Shown here: piece after piece, positions 14,524 through 23,448 of the stretch
How the letters are laid out: each line of letters begins with the position of its first letter
How positions within the stretch are numbered: position 1 is the first letter of the stretch
Source of the DNA: Polyangiaceae bacterium
GTDB lineage: Bacteria; Myxococcota_A; Polyangia; Polyangiales; Polyangiaceae
Direction of reading: 5' to 3'
Assembly (NCBI GenBank): GCA_029941785.1
Contig: JAPYTK010000027.1
Location: forward strand, 6,622-40,254
DNA: 33,633 nt
The notes under the pieces: generated by a model
What the model was told of the DNA's origin: nothing
Database searches by the model: none
What the model saw: the letters and a program-made list of their open reading frames with translations, nothing else
Program-made: the position numbers and the translations under genes

Positions 14524-15549
14524 ATGCTCTTGGGCGCCGTGCGGAAGACTTCATGTGTGTTGTTTGGGATGTTTTGTCTCCTCATGGGACAGGTCGCTCA
14601 TGCCGCGGACGAAGAGGCTGAGTCGAAGCGCCTGTACGCCAAGGGAATCGCAGCTCAGCAGGCTGGCGATCAGAAGACTGCCCTCGCGGCTTTCGCGGCA
14701 GCGTGGAAGTTACGACCCCATTACAAGATCGCCGCGAATCTTGGCGCGGTGGAGAGCGAACTGGGTTTGCATCGTGAGGCGGCAGCCCACCTCGACGCGG
14801 CGATTGCTCTTTATCGAGAGGGCGAAAAAACTGGCGGGACAGTCGATCAGAACAAGCTCGATACGCTCGAGGCGATGCGTAAAGCGGCGACTCGTTACGT
14901 GGTCTCCTTCAGCGCCATCGCGACCTTTGATGGGCAGGTCGTCGGCGGTGGCGAGTTGTTCGTCGATGATGTGTCGCTCGGTCCCAACGAGCTTGGCAAG
15001 GTCTATTATCTCTTGCCCGGCGAGCGAACGATCGTCGTCCGCGCACCGGGCGTGGCGAGTGTGCGCCAGGGGATCATGGGCGCCGAGGATCAGGCCATGC
15101 AGTTCGAGTTATCTTTGTGGCCGGATGGCGTAGGCCGGCTGCCCGGCGAGGAGGCTAGCTCGTCCAGCCCCATGTCCTTGGGAGCGATCGTCGGCATCGC
15201 CGCGTCAGTCGTCGTGCCGGCTGTGGTTGGCGGTGTGGGCCTGGCTCTGGCGAACGGCGCGAGTGCCGAAGTGACGGCGTTGGAGAACGACATCTCGGCG
15301 ATCGCTGTGGCGCCTAGTGAATCCCCGTTTCTGACCTGCGTCGCCTCGACTCCAGAGTGTGACGCGTGGCGAGGAGCACGAGCGCGACGAACCGATTTCA
15401 TGTCCTTGGCCGCTGGAGGCTTTGCTGTCGCCGGCGGGGCAGCCATCGCGGGCGCAATGTACGCGCTGTGGCCTTCTCCGACGGCGATGCAGGCCGCGGT
15501 GAGCGTCGGTCCGGGCCAGGCTGGGTGGACGTTGAGAGGGAGCTTTTAA
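14524..15549 (+). CDS. Exported TPR protein with C-terminal hydrophobic segments
   Basis: Protein of 341 aa with a signal peptide ending near GQVAHA, then TPR-like helices (about residues 35-105: AKGIAAQQAGDQKTALAAF, LRPHYKIAANLG). A beta-rich domain with a PEGA-like look follows (about 125-205: GGELFVDDVSLGPNELGKVYYLLPGERTIVV), then two hydrophobic segments (about 220-245 and 295-315). Such TPR plus PEGA-like plus membrane proteins are common and mostly uncharacterised in myxobacteria. A scaffold or envelope-associated role is plausible. The stop and next start overlap (TAATG), and the next gene is a shorter relative. The start is only 8 bp from the most upstream possible start of the divergent amidohydrolase, and no clear ribosome-binding site is seen. 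Confidence 0.75.
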   Translation: MLLGAVRKTSCVLFGMFCLLMGQVAHAADEEAESKRLYAKGIAAQQAGDQKTALAAFAAAWKLRPHYKIAANLGAVESELGLHREAAAHLDAAIALYREGEKTGGTVDQNKLDTLEAMRKAATRYVVSFSAIATFDGQVVGGGELFVDDVSLGPNELGKVYYLLPGERTIVVRAPGVASVRQGIMGAEDQAMQFELSLWPDGVGRLPGEEASSSSPMSLGAIVGIAASVVVPAVVGGVGLALANGASAEVTALENDISAIAVAPSESPFLTCVASTPECDAWRGARARRTDFMSLAAGGFAVAGGAAIAGAMYALWPSPTAMQAAVSVGPGQAGWTLRGSF

Positions 15550-16328
15550 TGAGTCGTCAATGGATCGCTTGCATGCTCGCTGCCGGGGTGTTCACGGTCG
15601 CGCAGGTGTCGTACGCGTCCGACGCTTCCCCGACGACCGACTCGCCGCCTGCCTCTTTGCGCGAGTGCAATGAAATGCGGGCCTCCAGTTCGCCGAAAGC
15701 GGCGCTCAAGCCGTGCAGCCGTGCCTACGGGGAGGCGGCGCGTTTCGACACCGCCGCGGCCCTTGCCTTCGTGTACCTGCAGATGGGTGATCAGGCACGG
15801 GCGGCACCCTTTTTCAAAGAAGCCGCGCAGCGGATGCCCGCGGATGTCCACCCCGAGGTTCGGGCGCAGTTTCGTCGTAGGCTGGTCGAACTGGGTATCG
15901 AGTCTGCAGCCGACCGGGCACCTGTCGGGGTCCACGGTGCGCACAAGGGATTGGTCGTGGCAGGGAGCGTGACATCGGTTCTTGCCTTGGGTGCAGGGGT
16001 GGGGCTGCTCGTCGCTGCGTCTTCGCGCGGGGCCGACGTCACAGAGCGACAGGATCTGGTGAATGCGGCCGGTCAGACGTGCGGCGCTCCGAGCGATATT
16101 TATGTGTCGGTGTGCGACGAGGTGACTCGAAACGAAAAAGCGCAGTCTCAACTCACCGTGGCGGGCGGCGTTCTCATTGGCACAGCCGTCGCGTCCGCTG
16201 TCGCGACGGTTGTCTATACCGTGCTCAGCGGATCTGCCCCATCGACGGCAGCGAAAACAATTCCGCCGATCGCTCCTTTGTTCATTTCAGGGCGACCGGC
16301 GGGTGCGGAGCTGCGAATCTGCTTTTGA
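15549..16328 (+). CDS. Exported TPR-like protein, shorter paralogue of the preceding gene
   Basis: Protein of 259 aa with a signal peptide (cleavage near SYASDA) and a short helical-repeat region (FVYLQMGDQARAAPFFKEAAQRMP). It has two hydrophobic segments (about 140-160 and 198-220) separated by a Cys-containing loop (QTCGAPSDIYVSVCDE). The layout of helical repeat, hydrophobic stretch, Cys loop, hydrophobic stretch and short tail matches the upstream protein, suggesting duplication. The ATG overlaps the upstream TAA by one base, so the two are probably translated together. An upstream in-frame extension runs inside the previous gene and lacks a signal peptide, so it was not used. Function is unknown. 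It ends 8 bp from the converging isocitrate lyase stop. Confidence 0.75.
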   Translation: MSRQWIACMLAAGVFTVAQVSYASDASPTTDSPPASLRECNEMRASSSPKAALKPCSRAYGEAARFDTAAALAFVYLQMGDQARAAPFFKEAAQRMPADVHPEVRAQFRRRLVELGIESAADRAPVGVHGAHKGLVVAGSVTSVLALGAGVGLLVAASSRGADVTERQDLVNAAGQTCGAPSDIYVSVCDEVTRNEKAQSQLTVAGGVLIGTAVASAVATVVYTVLSGSAPSTAAKTIPPIAPLFISGRPAGAELRICF

Positions 16329-16336
16329 GCGTCGGG

Positions 16337-17644
16337 TTAGAACTGAGCGGCTTCAGTGGATTCGCCTAGGGCGCCCGTCGATGCGGTGCCAGCGGAGATG
16401 ACATCTCGAACCTGGTCGAAGTAGCCCGTGCCTACCTCGCGTTGGTGCCGCGTCGCTGTGTATCCGTGGTGCTCCGAACCAAACTCGGCCTCTTGGAGAG
16501 TCGAGTAGGCCGCCATGCCCCGCACGGCGTAATCACGGGACAGTTCGAACATGCTGTGGTTGAGCGCGTGAAAGCCAGCGAGCGTGACGAACTGGAATTT
16601 GTATCCCATCGCCCCGAGTTCACGTTGAAACTTCGCGATCGTTGCCTCGTCGAGGTGGCGCTTCCAGTTGAAGGAAGGAGAGCAATTGTAGGACAACAGC
16701 TTGCCTGGGAACTCGCGGTGAATCGCTTCTGCGAAAGCGCGGGCCTCGTCGAGGCTGGGCGTCGACGTTTCCATCCACAGCAGGTCGGCGTACGGCGCGT
16801 AGGCCAAGCCCCGCGCGATGCTTCGATCGAGGCCGCTACCGCCGAGTCGGAAGAATCCTTCTGGCGTCCGCTCTCCGGTGATGAATTTCCGGTCGCACTC
16901 ATCGATGTCAGTCGTCAAGAGCTTCGCGCTGTCGGCATCCGTCCGGGCGATGAGCACCGTGGGCACGTCGCAGACGTCCGCGGCGAGCCGGGCGGCGGTG
17001 AGGGTCCGGATGAACTGGCTGGTCGGCACGAGGACCTTCCCGCCTAGATGACCACACTTCTTCTCGCTAGCGAGCTGATCCTCGAAGTGGACACCGGCGG
17101 CGCCGGCCTCCACCATGCCTTTCATCAACTCGTAGGCGTTGAGCGCGCCACCGAAACCTGCCTCGGCGTCCGCGACGATCGGTGCAAACCAGGTCCGGGT
17201 CGTTCCGCCTTCTGCGTGTTCGATCTGGTCGGCACGCTGCAAGGCCTGATTGATGCGCTTGACCAACATCGGGACGCTGTTTGCGGGATACAGGCTTTGG
17301 TCGGGATACATCGCGCCGGTCAGGTTGGCGTCCGCTGCGCATTGCCAGCCGCTCACATAGATCGCCTTGAGCCCGGCGCGCACTTGCTGCATCGCTTGGT
17401 TGCCGGTGAGCGCGCCGAGCGCGTTGACGTAGTCGTCGCTATGAAGAAGTCGCCACAGACGCGTCGCGCCGAGGCGGGCGAGGGTGTGCTCCACTCGGAC
17501 CGAGCCGCGCAGCTTCGCGACATCTTCCGCCGTGTATTCTCGTCGGATCCCACCCCAGCGGTCCGGGACGAGAGCCTTCGTGCCCCGGGTCGAGACGTTG
17601 GGCGGCTGGGGTGACATGGGATGCAAGGGGTAGGCAGCGGACAT
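16337..17644 (-). CDS. aceA: Isocitrate lyase
   Basis: Enzyme of 435 aa that splits isocitrate into glyoxylate and succinate, the first step of the glyoxylate shunt needed for growth on acetate or fatty acids. The catalytic signature KKCGH (195-199, Cys197) is intact, as are [39 protein letters not shown] and [10 protein letters not shown]. The length is normal for the bacterial short form. The ATG lies 6 nt after the malate synthase stop, with CAGGAG inside the end of aceB as ribosome-binding site. It is co-transcribed with malate synthase and probably controlled by the ScfR/RamB-type regulator divergent from the operon. Confidence 0.97.
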   Translation of the reverse strand: MSAAYPLHPMSPQPPNVSTRGTKALVPDRWGGIRREYTAEDVAKLRGSVRVEHTLARLGATRLWRLLHSDDYVNALGALTGNQAMQQVRAGLKAIYVSGWQCAADANLTGAMYPDQSLYPANSVPMLVKRINQALQRADQIEHAEGGTTRTWFAPIVADAEAGFGGALNAYELMKGMVEAGAAGVHFEDQLASEKKCGHLGGKVLVPTSQFIRTLTAARLAADVCDVPTVLIARTDADSAKLLTTDIDECDRKFITGERTPEGFFRLGGSGLDRSIARGLAYAPYADLLWMETSTPSLDEARAFAEAIHREFPGKLLSYNCSPSFNWKRHLDEATIAKFQRELGAMGYKFQFVTLAGFHALNHSMFELSRDYAVRGMAAYSTLQEAEFGSEHHGYTATRHQREVGTGYFDQVRDVISAGTASTGALGESTEAAQF

Positions 17645-17650
17645 GTTGAC

Positions 17651-19297
17651 TTAACTCCTGTTGGTTTGCGTGAGTTGCTCGTAGGCGGGCAAAGTGAGAA
17701 ACGGGGTGAATTGACTGATGTCAGTGGAAAGCTCGAGGAATAGCGATTTTGCCGCGGCAAACTCGCCCGTCGCGATGCGCTCCTCGCCCAGATGTTCGGT
17801 CAGTGCTCTCATCTCGCTGTTCGCGAGCTCCCCGATCCGTTCGGAGGTGATCGCCTGGCCGTCGTCGGTGAGGGCGCGATGCTTGAGCCATTGCCAGAGC
17901 TGTGTTCGGCAGATCTCGGCTGTCGCTGCATCTTCCATCAGATGTTCGATCGGGACGCAGCCCTGACCTCGCAGCCAGGCCTCGAGGTATTGCACGCCCA
18001 CCCGGATGTTGTGACGCAAGCCCATTTCGGTTCGTGACCCGGTCGGTGCGCGTAACAAGTCCGCGGCATCGACCGTGACATCTTCACGCAGCTTGTCGAG
18101 CTGGTTGTCGCCATGCATGTGTTTGGCGAAAGCCTCGCGCGCGATGGCCACCAGGCCGGGGTGGGCCACCCAGGTCCCGTCGTGACCGTCTGCGGCTTCA
18201 CGCTCTTTGTCGGCGCGCACTTTGTCGAGGGCCGCCTTGTTGGCGTCGGCGTCGTTTCGGATCGGGATCTGCGCTGCCATTCCGCCCATGGCCAATGCTC
18301 CGCGACGGTGGCAGGTGCGGATCAGCAGCTGGGTGTATGCACGCATGAAGGGTTGGGTCATGCCCACCTGCGCGCGGTCGGGGATCACACAGTCGGCGTG
18401 CTCACGAAGCGTCTTGATGTAACTGAAGATGTAGTCCCAGCGACCGCAGTTCAGACCCGCGGCGTGATCCGCCAACTCGTGCAGGATCTCGTCCATTTCA
18501 AACGCTGCCGGTAGCGTTTCGATGAGGACCGTCGCCTTGATCGTCCCGCGGGGGATTCCAAGCGCCTCCTGGGCAAACACGAAGACATCATTGAACAGCC
18601 GTGCCTCGAGGTGATTCTCGAGCTTGGGCAGGTAGAAGTAAGGACCACTGTTTCGTTCGAGCAGAGCGTGCGCGTTATGAAAGAAGTAGAAGCCAAAATC
18701 GACGAACGCAGCTGAGACCGCTTGTCCGTCGAACTCGAGGTGCTTCTCGTCGAGATGCAGTCCGCGCGGTCGCACCATGAGCGTGGCGACGTCCTCACCG
18801 AGCCGATAGCGCTTGCCGCTCAGCGGGTGCATGTAGTCGATCGTGCCCCGGACGGCGTCCCGTAGGTTGAGCTGCCCGCGGACGATGTTCTCCCAACTCG
18901 GAGCGTTGGAGTCTTCGAAATCCGCCATGAACACATCCGCGCCGGAGTTGAGGGCGTTGATGATCATCTTCCGCTCGACGGGGCCGGTGATCTCGACGCC
19001 CCGGGAGAGCAGCTCCTTGGGAAGCCGCGCTACTTTCCAGTCACCACGTCGGACCTCCTCGGTCTCCTGCAGAAAGTCGGGTCGCGCTCCCGCGTCGAAG
19101 GCGATTTGCCGCGTTTCACGCTGCGCCAACAGCTCACGGCGGGTGCCCTCGAAGCGCGCGACGAGCGAGCCGACAAAGTGGAGCGCTTCAGGTGTGAAGA
19201 GCAGGTTGTCGCCCGGAATACGTGGTCCGGCGACCCTGAGGGGCGGTGGCTCCGTTGTCTGGACGAGGGGCGTGGCGTGATGATCAACGAGACTCAT
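17651..19297 (-). CDS. aceB: Malate synthase, A type
   Basis: Enzyme of 548 aa condensing glyoxylate with acetyl-CoA to malate, the second glyoxylate-shunt step. Family blocks are visible in order: the N-terminal region with MIINALNSGADVFMADFEDS, TLMVRPRGLHLDEKH, PYFYLPKLENHLEARLFNDV, TIKATVLIETLPAAFEMDEI, LNCGRWDYIFSYIKT, MGGMAAQIPIRND, DGTWVAHPGLV and VGVQYLEAWLRGQGC. The length fits the short (A, about 530-550 aa) type. The start at 19297 is preceded by AAGGAA and matches the usual N-terminus; an upstream extension would translate the AT-rich promoter DNA and is rejected. It is first gene of the aceBA operon. Confidence 0.97.
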   Translation of the reverse strand: MSLVDHHATPLVQTTEPPPLRVAGPRIPGDNLLFTPEALHFVGSLVARFEGTRRELLAQRETRQIAFDAGARPDFLQETEEVRRGDWKVARLPKELLSRGVEITGPVERKMIINALNSGADVFMADFEDSNAPSWENIVRGQLNLRDAVRGTIDYMHPLSGKRYRLGEDVATLMVRPRGLHLDEKHLEFDGQAVSAAFVDFGFYFFHNAHALLERNSGPYFYLPKLENHLEARLFNDVFVFAQEALGIPRGTIKATVLIETLPAAFEMDEILHELADHAAGLNCGRWDYIFSYIKTLREHADCVIPDRAQVGMTQPFMRAYTQLLIRTCHRRGALAMGGMAAQIPIRNDADANKAALDKVRADKEREAADGHDGTWVAHPGLVAIAREAFAKHMHGDNQLDKLREDVTVDAADLLRAPTGSRTEMGLRHNIRVGVQYLEAWLRGQGCVPIEHLMEDAATAEICRTQLWQWLKHRALTDDGQAITSERIGELANSEMRALTEHLGEERIATGEFAAAKSLFLELSTDISQFTPFLTLPAYEQLTQTNRS

Positions 19298-19356
19298 GGC
19301 GGGCGCGTTCCTTGTAAATTGATGCGGAGCGTCGTGAAGTTCAACGCCTCGCGTTA

Positions 19357-19444
19357 TAACTAAAGTCACTATGTAATTCGTGTCGTAAAATGTCAAATAT
19401 AACAATAAAATCAATTAGTTAACTCTGTAAACAAAAGTTAGTTA
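19357..19444. promoter_or_regulatory. Three TTAGTTA repeats, likely operators of the ace/scfR region
   Basis: TTAGTTA occurs at 19415-19421 and 19438-19444 (23 bp apart, about two helical turns), and inverted as TAACTAA at 19357-19363. The inverted copy covers the predicted aceB transcript start and the far one overlaps a possible scfR -35 region. Binding by ScfR is inference. Confidence 0.5.
19368..19396 (-). promoter_or_regulatory. Promoter of the aceBA operon
   Basis: On the minus strand a perfect TTGACA (19391-19396) is followed after 17 bp by CATAGT (19368-19373), placing the transcript start near 19361. The whole interval is markedly AT-rich compared with the window. Confidence 0.7.
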
Positions 19445-19488
19445 CATCGTGTTGTGTTGTAAATGTGGTAAGGTGTACTGGAGGAAAC

Positions 19489-20934
19489 ATGGCTGAATCC
19501 CTACTCTTAGGTGCAAAAGTTCGCGCACTGCGTCGTCGCGAGAAACTGACCCAGGCGGAGCTTGCGAGCCGGCTCGGTGTGAGCGCGAGCTATCTCAACC
19601 TCATCGAGAACAACCGGCGGCCACTCACCGCCAACGTGCTGCTCAAGCTCGCGCAGTGTTTTCAGCTCGACCTCAGTGCTTTCGCGTCGAGCGAAGACGC
19701 ACAACTCGCAGAAGACCTTCGCGAGCTGTTTAGCGATCCGATGTTTGAGCAGGACGACGTGAGCAAAGTCGAGTTGAGTGAGCTTGCCACCAATGCACCA
19801 GGCGCTGCGCGCGCGATGCTGAAGCTATACGAGAGCTACCGCGCGACTCGGCAAAGCGCCGAGAGTCTTGCGGACCGCGCGGTCGAGCATGGGGGGGGGG
19901 ACATGTTGAGCACGACGCCGACGGAGGAGATCAACGACCTCTTGCAGCGGCACAACAATCATTTTCCCGCGATCGAAGAAGCGGCTGCGGATCTATGGGC
20001 GCGGGCAGCGCTAGCCGACGACGACGTGCACGGTGGGCTCGTACAATACCTCTCGCGCGAACACGGCATCGACGTACAGGTTGTGCGTGCGGACGAGAGT
20101 CAGGCCATGCGTCGATACATGCCGGATCGCAAGCGCATCACCTTGTCCGAGGTGATGCCCCCCCGCACACGACGATTTCAACTCGCGCACCAAGCAGGTC
20201 TCATCTTGTACGGACAGTGTTTTGACGCCATGGCCCTCGACCAAGAGCTGCGCTCGCCACGCGCCCAGTCGATTACCCGCATCGTGCTGGCCAACTACTT
20301 CGCCGCTGCGGTCTTGATGCCCTACGAGCCCTTTCTCGCGGCCGCGGAGGACAACCGCTACGACATCGAACTGCTCGCCCACCGTTATCGCTGCAGTTTC
20401 GAGCAAGTCTGTCATCGCCTGACGACCTTGCGACGCAAGGGGGCTCAGGGCGTGCCCCTTCATTTCTTGCGCATCGACATCGCGGGCAACATCTCAAAAC
20501 GATTCGGTGGTTCGGGGATCAGCATGCCTCGCTTCAGTGGTGCTTGTCCTCGCTGGAACATCCACGCGGCTTTCCTCACGCCTGGAATGATCAGTGTTCA
20601 GCTTTCGCGCATGCCGGATGGTGCTGCGTACTTTTGCATCGCGCGGACCATCCGTCGGGACAGTGGCGGGTACAACATGCCGCACACCGTCCATTCGATT
20701 GGTCTAGGGTGCGAGGTGCGCCACGCGAAACGACTCGTCTATTCCGATGGCTATGACCTCGACAACCTTGGCGCGGCGACCCCCGTGGGGGTGACTTGCC
20801 GTACCTGCGAGCGGATGGACTGCGAGCAGCGTGTCTTTCCTCCGATGCACTATCCGCTCAGCATCGACGAGAATGTGCGGGGCGTGTCGTTCTTTTCGCC
20901 GACCAGTGAATCGGTGAAAAAAACAACGCGCTGA
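19489..20934 (+). CDS. ScfR/RamB-type acyl-CoA-responsive transcriptional regulator
   Basis: Protein of 481 aa of the short-chain fatty acyl regulator family (RamB of Corynebacterium, Rv0465c, PrpC-type activators). An N-terminal XRE helix-turn-helix (about residues 8-62: LTQAELASRLGVSASYLNLIENNRRP) is followed by a long helical part with a degenerate IrrE/DUF955-type domain. The DUF2083 C-terminal region ends with the conserved Cys block VTCRTCERMDCEQRVFPP. RamB controls acetate and glyoxylate genes, and here the gene is divergent from aceBA, so control of that operon is likely. The start is fixed by GGAGG 4 nt before ATG. Codons for His134-Gly-Gly-Gly-Asp contain a run of ten Gs (19891-19900), a slippage-prone site. 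Confidence 0.92.
   Translation: MAESLLLGAKVRALRRREKLTQAELASRLGVSASYLNLIENNRRPLTANVLLKLAQCFQLDLSAFASSEDAQLAEDLRELFSDPMFEQDDVSKVELSELATNAPGAARAMLKLYESYRATRQSAESLADRAVEHGGGDMLSTTPTEEINDLLQRHNNHFPAIEEAAADLWARAALADDDVHGGLVQYLSREHGIDVQVVRADESQAMRRYMPDRKRITLSEVMPPRTRRFQLAHQAGLILYGQCFDAMALDQELRSPRAQSITRIVLANYFAAAVLMPYEPFLAAAEDNRYDIELLAHRYRCSFEQVCHRLTTLRRKGAQGVPLHFLRIDIAGNISKRFGGSGISMPRFSGACPRWNIHAAFLTPGMISVQLSRMPDGAAYFCIARTIRRDSGGYNMPHTVHSIGLGCEVRHAKRLVYSDGYDLDNLGAATPVGVTCRTCERMDCEQRVFPPMHYPLSIDENVRGVSFFSPTSESVKKTTR
19891..19900 (+). repeat. G10 homopolymer inside the regulator gene
   Basis: Ten consecutive Gs encode Gly135-Gly137 and the first base of Asp138, in the linker after the DNA-binding domain. 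A change of one base would truncate or restore the regulator. Confidence 0.9.
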
Positions 20935-20970
20935 GCAGTTGGGCTGACGCGTCTGGAGGCGCTGCCGAAT

Positions 20971-22785
20971 CTAGTCGGGGATCGGCGGGATCACGACCGT
21001 GTTGATCGCGGCCACGCTGCCACCGGCCGGATAGGCATACGACGAGTAATTGTCCAGGCCCCACACCATGAGTCCGAAGGAGCCTTCGCTCGATGCCTGT
21101 TGGGGCCCGTTGCTGCACCCTCCTACGCCTTGACCTGACTTCATGAGATCGATGTGGGTGATTTCATACGTGCCTCCGGTGCCCACTGGCGTCCAGCCGC
21201 TCAACACTCCGGCGCACTTGATGGTGACGTCCTTGAAACCGTCCTCTGCCTTCTTGCGCACCACCGCGAGGTTCGTGTTGGGGTAGGTCGGATCGGTGAA
21301 AAAGACGTATTTCTTCAAGAACTGTGCAGGAGGCAGGATGTTGACGAATTCTTCGTCGCCCAGTCCGTTCGCGCCGGGCGTGTTACAGCCGGACATGATT
21401 TGAGCGAGATAGAACGGGTGGTCCTTGTCTTGACTGCTGAGCGTGAAGGCACCCACCGCCTCGAAATCGTAGACTTGGCCCGCCGAAAGGAAGGCGGGTG
21501 CGGACGCCAGCGGTGGGTCGTAGGTCAAGGTCGTTCCGTCGACGGCACCAACGATGCGATAGGGGATGGACTCGGGCGCGCTCCCGCGGTTTGCATAAGG
21601 CGGGGCCACGTATTCGTACCCCAATGCTGCTACCGGCGGGATTTGTTGGTGGGCCGAATCGCACCCACCGCCACTCGACGTGGCCGAATTGTAACAGATG
21701 TAGGCGTTGCCCCCGGTGAAGGCGACGGGCTTGTCGGCCTGGATGACGGTGCCCGTCATGTCGACGCCCTTGGGTAGCTGCCATTGGACGTACTCGCCAG
21801 CCTGCAGAGTGAAGTTGAGCTGCGTGTTGACCTGCCCTGGGGGAACGGGCCCGGCTGCGGGAAGGGGGACGTTCGGCAACATTTGCACGGCCGTGTTGTT
21901 ATCTCGCGCGACGAGCTGGGCCCAAGGCGGGCCGGCAGAATCTTTCGGTAGCACCGCCATGTAGTTGGTGCCCCACGCGCTCGTCGGCATGAGCAATTCG
22001 GCACTAGGCAGATAGGATGACGCACCGCCGTAGGGCAGGATGTCGTAGGCGCTGACTGGAATGCTCGTTCGGATCCTCCAGGCTTGTCCGACCGCGCTCT
22101 GGGTGACAGCCGTCCCCCCGCTGACGGAGATCGCTGGTTGGATGGGACACACCAAGGGCGTACCGTTCTTCGATGCCGGGTCATGGGACAGAAACAGCAC
22201 CGCCACCTCGTCGGGTGGGACGCCGGTCGCTGGTACGCTTTGCCACGTGGAGGCGTCAGGGTTGCTTTGAGCGATGCGGCCGAAGGCGGCGGCATCGAAG
22301 CTCTGGCCTCCACGCTCGATCGTGATCGTCGCGTCTTTGGGCCAGGCGTTGGCGAGGAATACCGAGAAACAGGGCGGCTTGATCCCGACGTAAAAGTGTG
22401 GGGTTGCGATCGTAAACTCGCAGCCGATGTTGCCTTGGTTGGCGGCGGCCGCCTCGCAGGGCTCTACGCACTGACCTTCCTTGCATCCCTTGTCTGGCCA
22501 GCAGTCCTCGATGACCACGTTCGACTCGTTGAGTACGTATTGGAGATCGGAGCTGCAGGTACGAATATCGGACGTGTTCCCGCCAGTTCCCGCCAAATTG
22601 ATTCCGGCGCCAGAGCCTACGTTGGCGCTCACGGTTGCGCCGCCGGCGCCGTTGCTCGTGCCGGTGGGCGTGCCGTTATCGTCGATGAGTTGGGCCTCAG
22701 TCGTTGCCGAACAGGCCGCGAGAATGAGCCCAGCGCCTAGCGTCAATGCGCGAAAGATGGCTGCTTTGGTTCTCGTTGTGGTCAT
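20971..22785 (-). CDS. IgGFc-binding-domain lipoprotein
   Basis: Large surface or periplasmic lipoprotein of 604 aa. The signal peptide ends in the lipobox LAAC (Cys25). A Gly/Ser/Thr/Asn-rich linker follows, then a Cys-rich stretch (CWPDKGCKEGQCVEPC, about 93-109) and a long beta-rich region like the IgGFc-binding N-terminal domain: PVSAYDILPYGG, SSYLPSAELLMPTSAWGTNYM, DKPVAFTGGNAYICY. Repeat-like blocks in the second half include YEYVAPPYANRG and QYVFFTDPTYPNTN-type segments. The name comes from human FCGBP homology; IgG binding is not implied in a bacterium. Such proteins are frequent in Polyangia and their role is unknown. It stands alone, 52 bp downstream of yciO on the same strand. Confidence 0.85.
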   Translation of the reverse strand: MTTTRTKAAIFRALTLGAGLILAACSATTEAQLIDDNGTPTGTSNGAGGATVSANVGSGAGINLAGTGGNTSDIRTCSSDLQYVLNESNVVIEDCWPDKGCKEGQCVEPCEAAAANQGNIGCEFTIATPHFYVGIKPPCFSVFLANAWPKDATITIERGGQSFDAAAFGRIAQSNPDASTWQSVPATGVPPDEVAVLFLSHDPASKNGTPLVCPIQPAISVSGGTAVTQSAVGQAWRIRTSIPVSAYDILPYGGASSYLPSAELLMPTSAWGTNYMAVLPKDSAGPPWAQLVARDNNTAVQMLPNVPLPAAGPVPPGQVNTQLNFTLQAGEYVQWQLPKGVDMTGTVIQADKPVAFTGGNAYICYNSATSSGGGCDSAHQQIPPVAALGYEYVAPPYANRGSAPESIPYRIVGAVDGTTLTYDPPLASAPAFLSAGQVYDFEAVGAFTLSSQDKDHPFYLAQIMSGCNTPGANGLGDEEFVNILPPAQFLKKYVFFTDPTYPNTNLAVVRKKAEDGFKDVTIKCAGVLSGWTPVGTGGTYEITHIDLMKSGQGVGGCSNGPQQASSEGSFGLMVWGLDNYSSYAYPAGGSVAAINTVVIPPIPD

Positions 22786-22837
22786 GAACGGTAGCGTATC
22801 ACCACGCAGCCCATGCGCAACACCGGACCGGGGCGGC

Positions 22838-23443
22838 CTACAGAAGCTCGTCGACGGGCCCGGCGCCGACCCGAACGATCTCGATATCGCCCTGACTCAA
22901 GTCGACGACCGTCGTGGCGATGGTCCCGCAGGTGTCGGCCTCGAGCACGAGATCGAGCGCGGGGAACACCGAATCGATCGTCCACGGATCGGCGAAGGGC
23001 TCTTCTCCGGGCATGCAGGCCGTCGTGCCGATGATGGGGTGCCCGAGCGCTTCGACGAGGGCGTGGGCGACCGGGTGGTCCGGCACGCGTATGCCCACGG
23101 TCTTCTGTTTTGTTTGAACGAAGCGCGGGACGTCGCGCGTGGCCGCCAGGATGAAGGTGTAAGGACCGGGAAGAAAGTGTTTCAAAACGCGGTACTGAGC
23201 GTTGTCGACGATCGCGTATTTGGCGATGTCGCTCAGGTCTGCGCAAACGAAGCCGAGGGGCTTCTTACGGTCCATGCCCTTGAGCTGGTAGAGGCGGTCA
23301 ATCGCCTGCTTGTTCATCAGGTCACAGCCCATCCCGTAGGCGGAGTCTGTGGGGTAGGCGATGAGTCCACCGTCGCGAAGCACACCTAGCGCGCGGTCGA
23401 TTTTTCGTGGCTCCGGATGCTCCGGGTTGATGGAGAGGAGCAT
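22838..23443 (-). CDS. yciO: YciO-type Sua5/YrdC family protein
   Basis: Protein of 201 aa with the YrdC fold. It resembles E. coli YciO along its length: the INPEHPEPRKI start, GGLIAYPTDSAYGMGCD, LPGPYTFILAATRDVP, KTVGIRVPDHPVAHALVEALGHP and TTVVDLS. YrdC/Sua5 enzymes make threonylcarbamoyl-AMP for the tRNA t6A modification; YciO is a divergent branch with weak or uncertain activity. The second substrate motif (SxN in TsaC) reads TTACMPGE here, as expected for YciO. It starts 5 bp after the atpG stop and is probably the last gene of that operon. Confidence 0.9.
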   Translation of the reverse strand: MLLSINPEHPEPRKIDRALGVLRDGGLIAYPTDSAYGMGCDLMNKQAIDRLYQLKGMDRKKPLGFVCADLSDIAKYAIVDNAQYRVLKHFLPGPYTFILAATRDVPRFVQTKQKTVGIRVPDHPVAHALVEALGHPIIGTTACMPGEEPFADPWTIDSVFPALDLVLEADTCGTIATTVVDLSQGDIEIVRVGAGPVDELL

Positions 23444-23448
23444 TCAGC

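Noticed and set aside
15366-15548. Upstream extension of the second TPR protein
   Set aside because: It lies wholly inside the first TPR gene in another frame, and the internal ATG begins a clear signal peptide.
19298-19414. Extended malate synthase start
   Set aside because: The extension translates AT-rich promoter DNA; ATG at 19297 has a ribosome-binding site and fits the family start.
20971-22785. Antibody-binding virulence factor reading of the IgGFc protein
   Set aside because: The domain name reflects homology to human FCGBP; nothing in the sequence shows IgG binding, and such proteins are common in free-living myxobacteria.
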